Below are positions 6,905 to 9,448 of a stretch of DNA of 9,448 bases, one piece after another (the first letter of the stretch is position 1; each line of letters starts with the position of its first letter). The stretch lies in NCBI GenBank assembly GCA_036501345.1, contig DASYAN010000099.1, positions 1 to 9,448 of the forward strand, read 5' to 3'. The notes beneath the pieces are model-generated. The model made no database searches. It was not told the DNA's origin and saw only the letters and a list, made by a program, of their open reading frames with translations. The stretch is from DASYAN01 sp036501345 (GTDB lineage Bacteria; Chloroflexota; Ktedonobacteria; Ktedonobacterales; Ktedonobacteraceae). The translations under genes and the position numbers were made by a program.

Positions 6905-8527
6905 TTAATTGCCCTCCTCTTGGACTAGAGATTGCTCTGCATTTTCTCTGGCTTCTCGAGCGATCTTTTCTGCTTCGTCCAGGGCGCGTAGCAAAGCTTT
7001 GGCCTTGTTGAGACTCTCCTGATATTCGTTGCTAGGGTCAGAGTCGGCGACAACACCGCCGCCAGCTTGAATATAGGCACGACCATTTTTGATGACCATG
7101 GTGCGCAGTGCAATAGCAGTCTCCTGGTTGCCTGAGTGGCTGAAGTACCCGACAGCACCCGCATAGACACCACGCTGTTCTCCCTCTAGCTCACTGATAA
7201 TTTCCATGGCGCGAATCTTGGGTGCCCCCGAGACGGTACCAGCAGGAAAACCCGCTCGTAGCGCTTCAAATGGAGAGACATCTTTGCGTAACTGGCCCGA
7301 GACATTGGTGACCAGATGCATTACATGGGAATAGCGCTCGATAGTCATAAAATCGTCAACTTTGATTGTGCCGATTTCACTCACTCGTCCAACATCATTG
7401 CGCCCCAGGTCAAGCAACATCACGTGTTCGGCGCGTTCCTTGGGATCATTTTTCAGCTCTTCTTCCAAATGTTCGTCGCTCTGTTTATCGAACCCGCGCG
7501 GACGAGTGCCAGCGATCGGACGAATCGTCACTTCATTATCTTCGTAGCGCACCAGTAGTTCTGGTGATGCTCCTACGATATGGAAGTCTGCTAGATCGAG
7601 AAAGAACATGTATGGTGATGGATTGATTGCTCGCAATGCTCGGTAAACGGTGAGTGGGGAGGCAGTAATATGACGGTTCAGGCGTTGTGATGGGACAACC
7701 TGGAAAATGTCGCCAGCTTTGATGTACTCGATTGAGCGCCGTACCATATCCTCGAACTCTTCTTTGGTGCGATTTGATCGGATCTGTAAAGCTTCCTGAT
7801 CATGAATGGGTGTGGGCTCTTGCGGCAAGCTGATGGGCTGGCTCAAGCGTTGCTGCACATTGTCGATAATCGCGATACCGCGCCGATATTCTGCTGCGAG
7901 GTCTGGTGCATCGAGATGCAGATGGGTAACGATGCGGACACGATGTTTGACGTGGTCGAAGACCAAGACTGTTTCGGTAAAACTAAAGACTGCCAGAGGA
8001 AGATCCAGTTCATTCGGCTTAGGAAGCGGCAGGCGCTCAAAGCGTGTGACGACGTCGTATGCCAGATAGCCAACGGCACCACCATGAAATGTTGGGAGTT
8101 GGTCTTGCGAAGTTCGATCCGGGCATACCAAGCGATACTGGCTCAGTTCAGCCTCAATTAGCTCAAGCGGATCGTGGCACGGGACCTCCTCGACATTCAT
8201 GTTGTTGTCATTGGCTTGATTGTGTTGATGGTCCATATGGAGTATCCTGGCCGTATCTCCACGCTGAATCATGACCATATAGGGATCGAGGCCGATAAAC
8301 GAATAGCGTTTCACATGCTCGCCCCCGGAGACGCTTTCTAAGAGAAAACTGTACGGTTGTTTGGCTGTCTTGCAATACGCTGAGACGGGAGTTTCCATAT
8401 CAGCAAGAATGTCGCGGTAGAGCGGCATAAGGGGACGATGGGCACGTTGCTCTTCTGTGTCTGCTGTGGAACTGCTCATTTCCTCATCGCGAAGCCGCTG
8501 AAACTCTTCAAATGTTGGATAATACAT
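6905..8527 (-). CDS. trpE: Anthranilate synthase component I
   Basis: TrpE converts chorismate and ammonia to anthranilate, the committed step of tryptophan synthesis. The 540-residue length fits TrpE. The N-terminal domain carries LLES (62-65), the tryptophan-binding element of feedback-sensitive TrpE, so inhibition by tryptophan is likely. The catalytic domain from about 255 shows AGDIFQVVPSQR (271-282), PIAGTRPRG (337-345), LDLGRND (372-378), GTVSGAPK (430-437), YAGAVGY (455-461) and AGGGVVADSDP (488-498). A His/Asn/Gln-rich stretch at about 98-111 looks like a species-specific loop. The ATG at 8527 has AGGGG 6 nt upstream (8534-8538), and MYYPTFEEF matches family starts. The upstream gap of 147 nt carries a repeat and no recognisable leader peptide. 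Confidence 0.98.
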   Translation of the reverse strand: MYYPTFEEFQRLRDEEMSSSTADTEEQRAHRPLMPLYRDILADMETPVSAYCKTAKQPYSFLLESVSGGEHVKRYSFIGLDPYMVMIQRGDTARILHMDHQHNQANDNNMNVEEVPCHDPLELIEAELSQYRLVCPDRTSQDQLPTFHGGAVGYLAYDVVTRFERLPLPKPNELDLPLAVFSFTETVLVFDHVKHRVRIVTHLHLDAPDLAAEYRRGIAIIDNVQQRLSQPISLPQEPTPIHDQEALQIRSNRTKEEFEDMVRRSIEYIKAGDIFQVVPSQRLNRHITASPLTVYRALRAINPSPYMFFLDLADFHIVGASPELLVRYEDNEVTIRPIAGTRPRGFDKQSDEHLEEELKNDPKERAEHVMLLDLGRNDVGRVSEIGTIKVDDFMTIERYSHVMHLVTNVSGQLRKDVSPFEALRAGFPAGTVSGAPKIRAMEIISELEGEQRGVYAGAVGYFSHSGNQETAIALRTMVIKNGRAYIQAGGGVVADSDPSNEYQESLNKAKALLRALDEAEKIAREARENAEQSLVQEEGN

Positions 8528-8550
8528 TTTTTGCCCCTAATTGTTGTATT

Positions 8551-8638
8551 AGACGCGATAAATCAGGTTCCTAATATCGCTCAATGGTGGTAGCGGACGC
8601 GATAAATCGGGTCCTTATACTTGGGCAATGAATTGCCT
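8551..8638. repeat. Dispersed palindromic repeat, copies 3a and 3b (trpS-trpE gap)
   Basis: Two ACGCGATAAATC cores (8553-8564 and 8597-8608) lie 44 bp apart in the same orientation. The second is the centre of a near-perfect 20-bp palindrome, GGAC.CGAT-AA-ATCG.GTCC (8595-8614), with one mismatched pair. GCGAT (8555-8559) can also pair with ATCGC (8576-8580). Downstream on the plus strand, GGCAAT-GA-ATTGCC (8624-8637) repeats the palindrome at 727-742 with nearly the same spacing from the core (26 against 27 bp between centres). This copy makes up most of the trpE 5' leader region, so it could affect trpE expression, but no such effect is shown. Confidence 0.8.
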
Positions 8639-8652
8639 GGTTTATTGGTTAT

Positions 8653-8667
8653 TAAGCGCTGTGCTTA
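8653..8667 (-). terminator. Small hairpin after trpS
   Basis: TAAGC (8653-8657) and GCTTA (8663-8667) form a 5-bp stem with a 5-nt loop, starting 7 nt after the trpS stop. On the minus strand no U-run follows, only an A+T-rich stretch. The stem is short, and this is a weak terminator candidate at best; readthrough from trpS into trpE remains possible. Confidence 0.2.
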
Positions 8668-8674
8668 GATGATG

Positions 8675-9448
8675 CTAACCAAGGCCAATTACATTCTTTA
8701 CGTGTTGAATTGTAGCCTCTGCGATTGGACGAACCTCATCCGCACCTTGCTTGAGAATACTATCCAATGTCGGTAGGTCGTTAATCAATTCGTTGTAACG
8801 TTGCTGAATGGGCGTCAGTGTCTCGACTAAGCGCGAAGTTAATGCTGCTTTGAGGTCCCCATAACCCTTACCAGCAAACTCCTGTTCAATTTCCTGCTGA
8901 GATTGCCCTGTGAGCGTCTGGTAGATGGTTAGCAGGTTGGTAATACCTGGCCGTTCTGGATCAAAGGCTATTAGGCGCTGTGAGTCTGTCGTTGCTCGCC
9001 CAAGCTTCTGCTTAATAGTTTTAGGATCATCCAGTAGATTGATGCGTGAGTGTGGGCTATCTTCGCTTTTGCTCATCTTCTTTGTTGGATCATCCAGTGA
9101 CATGATGCGGGCTCCCATCTCGCGAATCTGTGTCTGCGGAATGGTGAATACATCCTGCTTGTAGATGCTGTTGAAGCGCAGCGCAATGTCACGGGTTAGT
9201 TCCAGATGTTGGCGCTGGTCGTCGCCGACTGGAACATAATCAGTCTGGTATAGCAGGATATCGCAGGCCATCAGTACTGGATAGCAGTAGAGGCCAGTAT
9301 TAACCGACTCCAGGTCACTTCCAGCCTTGCTCTTGAACTGTGTCATACGGTTCAGCCAGCCCATTGGAGTGAAACAATTGAGTATCCAACTCATTTCGGC
9401 ATGCTGGTGAACATGTGACTGAACGAAGAGTTTGCAATAGCGTGTGTC
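8675..9448 (-). CDS. trpS: Tryptophanyl-tRNA synthetase (5' end outside window)
   Basis: TrpS charges tRNA-Trp. The 258 C-terminal residues are present and the frame is open to the window edge, so the start and the HIGH motif lie outside. The visible part begins in the Rossmann fold with LFVQSHV and runs through NRMTQFK, the tryptophan-pocket region CDILLYQTD.VPVGDDQ.QHLELTRD, GARIMS and the class I signature KKMSKS. It ends with the anticodon-binding helical region (GKGYGDLK, ending IGLG). This is the bacterial TrpRS I type, close to the Bacillus form. An in-frame Met at 9394 is internal, not a start, because conserved residues precede it. trpS lies 147 nt before trpE on the same strand, so uptake of tryptophan into protein and its synthesis may share a transcript. 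Confidence 0.97.
   Translation of the reverse strand, partial: DTRYCKLFVQSHVHQHAEMSWILNCFTPMGWLNRMTQFKSKAGSDLESVNTGLYCYPVLMACDILLYQTDYVPVGDDQRQHLELTRDIALRFNSIYKQDVFTIPQTQIREMGARIMSLDDPTKKMSKSEDSPHSRINLLDDPKTIKQKLGRATTDSQRLIAFDPERPGITNLLTIYQTLTGQSQQEIEQEFAGKGYGDLKAALTSRLVETLTPIQQRYNELINDLPTLDSILKQGADEVRPIAEATIQHVKNVIGLG

Noticed and set aside
8528..8674. trpE leader peptide and attenuator, and a promoter based on TATAAG (minus strand, near 8615-8620)
   Set aside because: No short frame with clustered Trp codons and no alternative terminator hairpin with U-run; the -10-like hexamer has no acceptable -35 partner.

Overview
The window is one uninterrupted minus-strand block of aromatic amino-acid genes. 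In transcription order (right to left) it reads trpS (5' end cut by the window edge), trpE, trpG, trpD, a trpC-trpF fusion, trpB, trpA, aroH-type chorismate mutase and a type I-beta DAHP synthase (3' end cut by the window edge). All nine products are recognisable from family motifs. The seven complete genes carry their family active-site residues and show no frameshift or internal stop. I see no plus-strand gene, RNA gene, CRISPR array, transposase or prophage.

Layout on the plus-strand coordinates: 1-590 DAHP synthase; 591-763 gap with a palindromic dispersed repeat; 764-1138 chorismate mutase (GTG start); 1139-1449 non-coding, with a strong hairpin just after trpA; 1450-3590 trpA and trpB, with short gaps; 3606-5030 trpCF; 5031-5142 gap filled mostly by a second repeat copy; 5143-6213 trpD; 6214-6336 gap with a possible internal promoter; 6337-8527 trpG and trpE, one base apart; 8528-8674 gap with a third repeat copy; 8675-9448 trpS.

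Together the genes cover entry into the shikimate pathway (DAHP synthase), all steps from chorismate to tryptophan, the competing branch to prephenate, and charging of tRNA-Trp. No leader peptide, T-box or recognised operator was found, so the control of this cluster is open.

The organism is a bacterium of moderate G+C. The mixture of a Thermotoga/Bacillus-type DAHP synthase with an N-terminal ferredoxin-like domain, a Bacillus-type AroH, an unfused trpE/trpG and a fused trpCF, plus short palindromic repeats of the GCGATAAATCGC kind in intergenic gaps, makes me think of Chloroflexota, perhaps Ktedonobacteria. That is recollection and inference, not proof.

The coding content is ordinary. The part that deserves a second look is the intergenic repeat family. 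It occurs in the same orientation in three gaps, one stem shows a compensatory base change, and a second palindrome recurs in front of both pathway-entry enzymes (TrpE and DAHP synthase).
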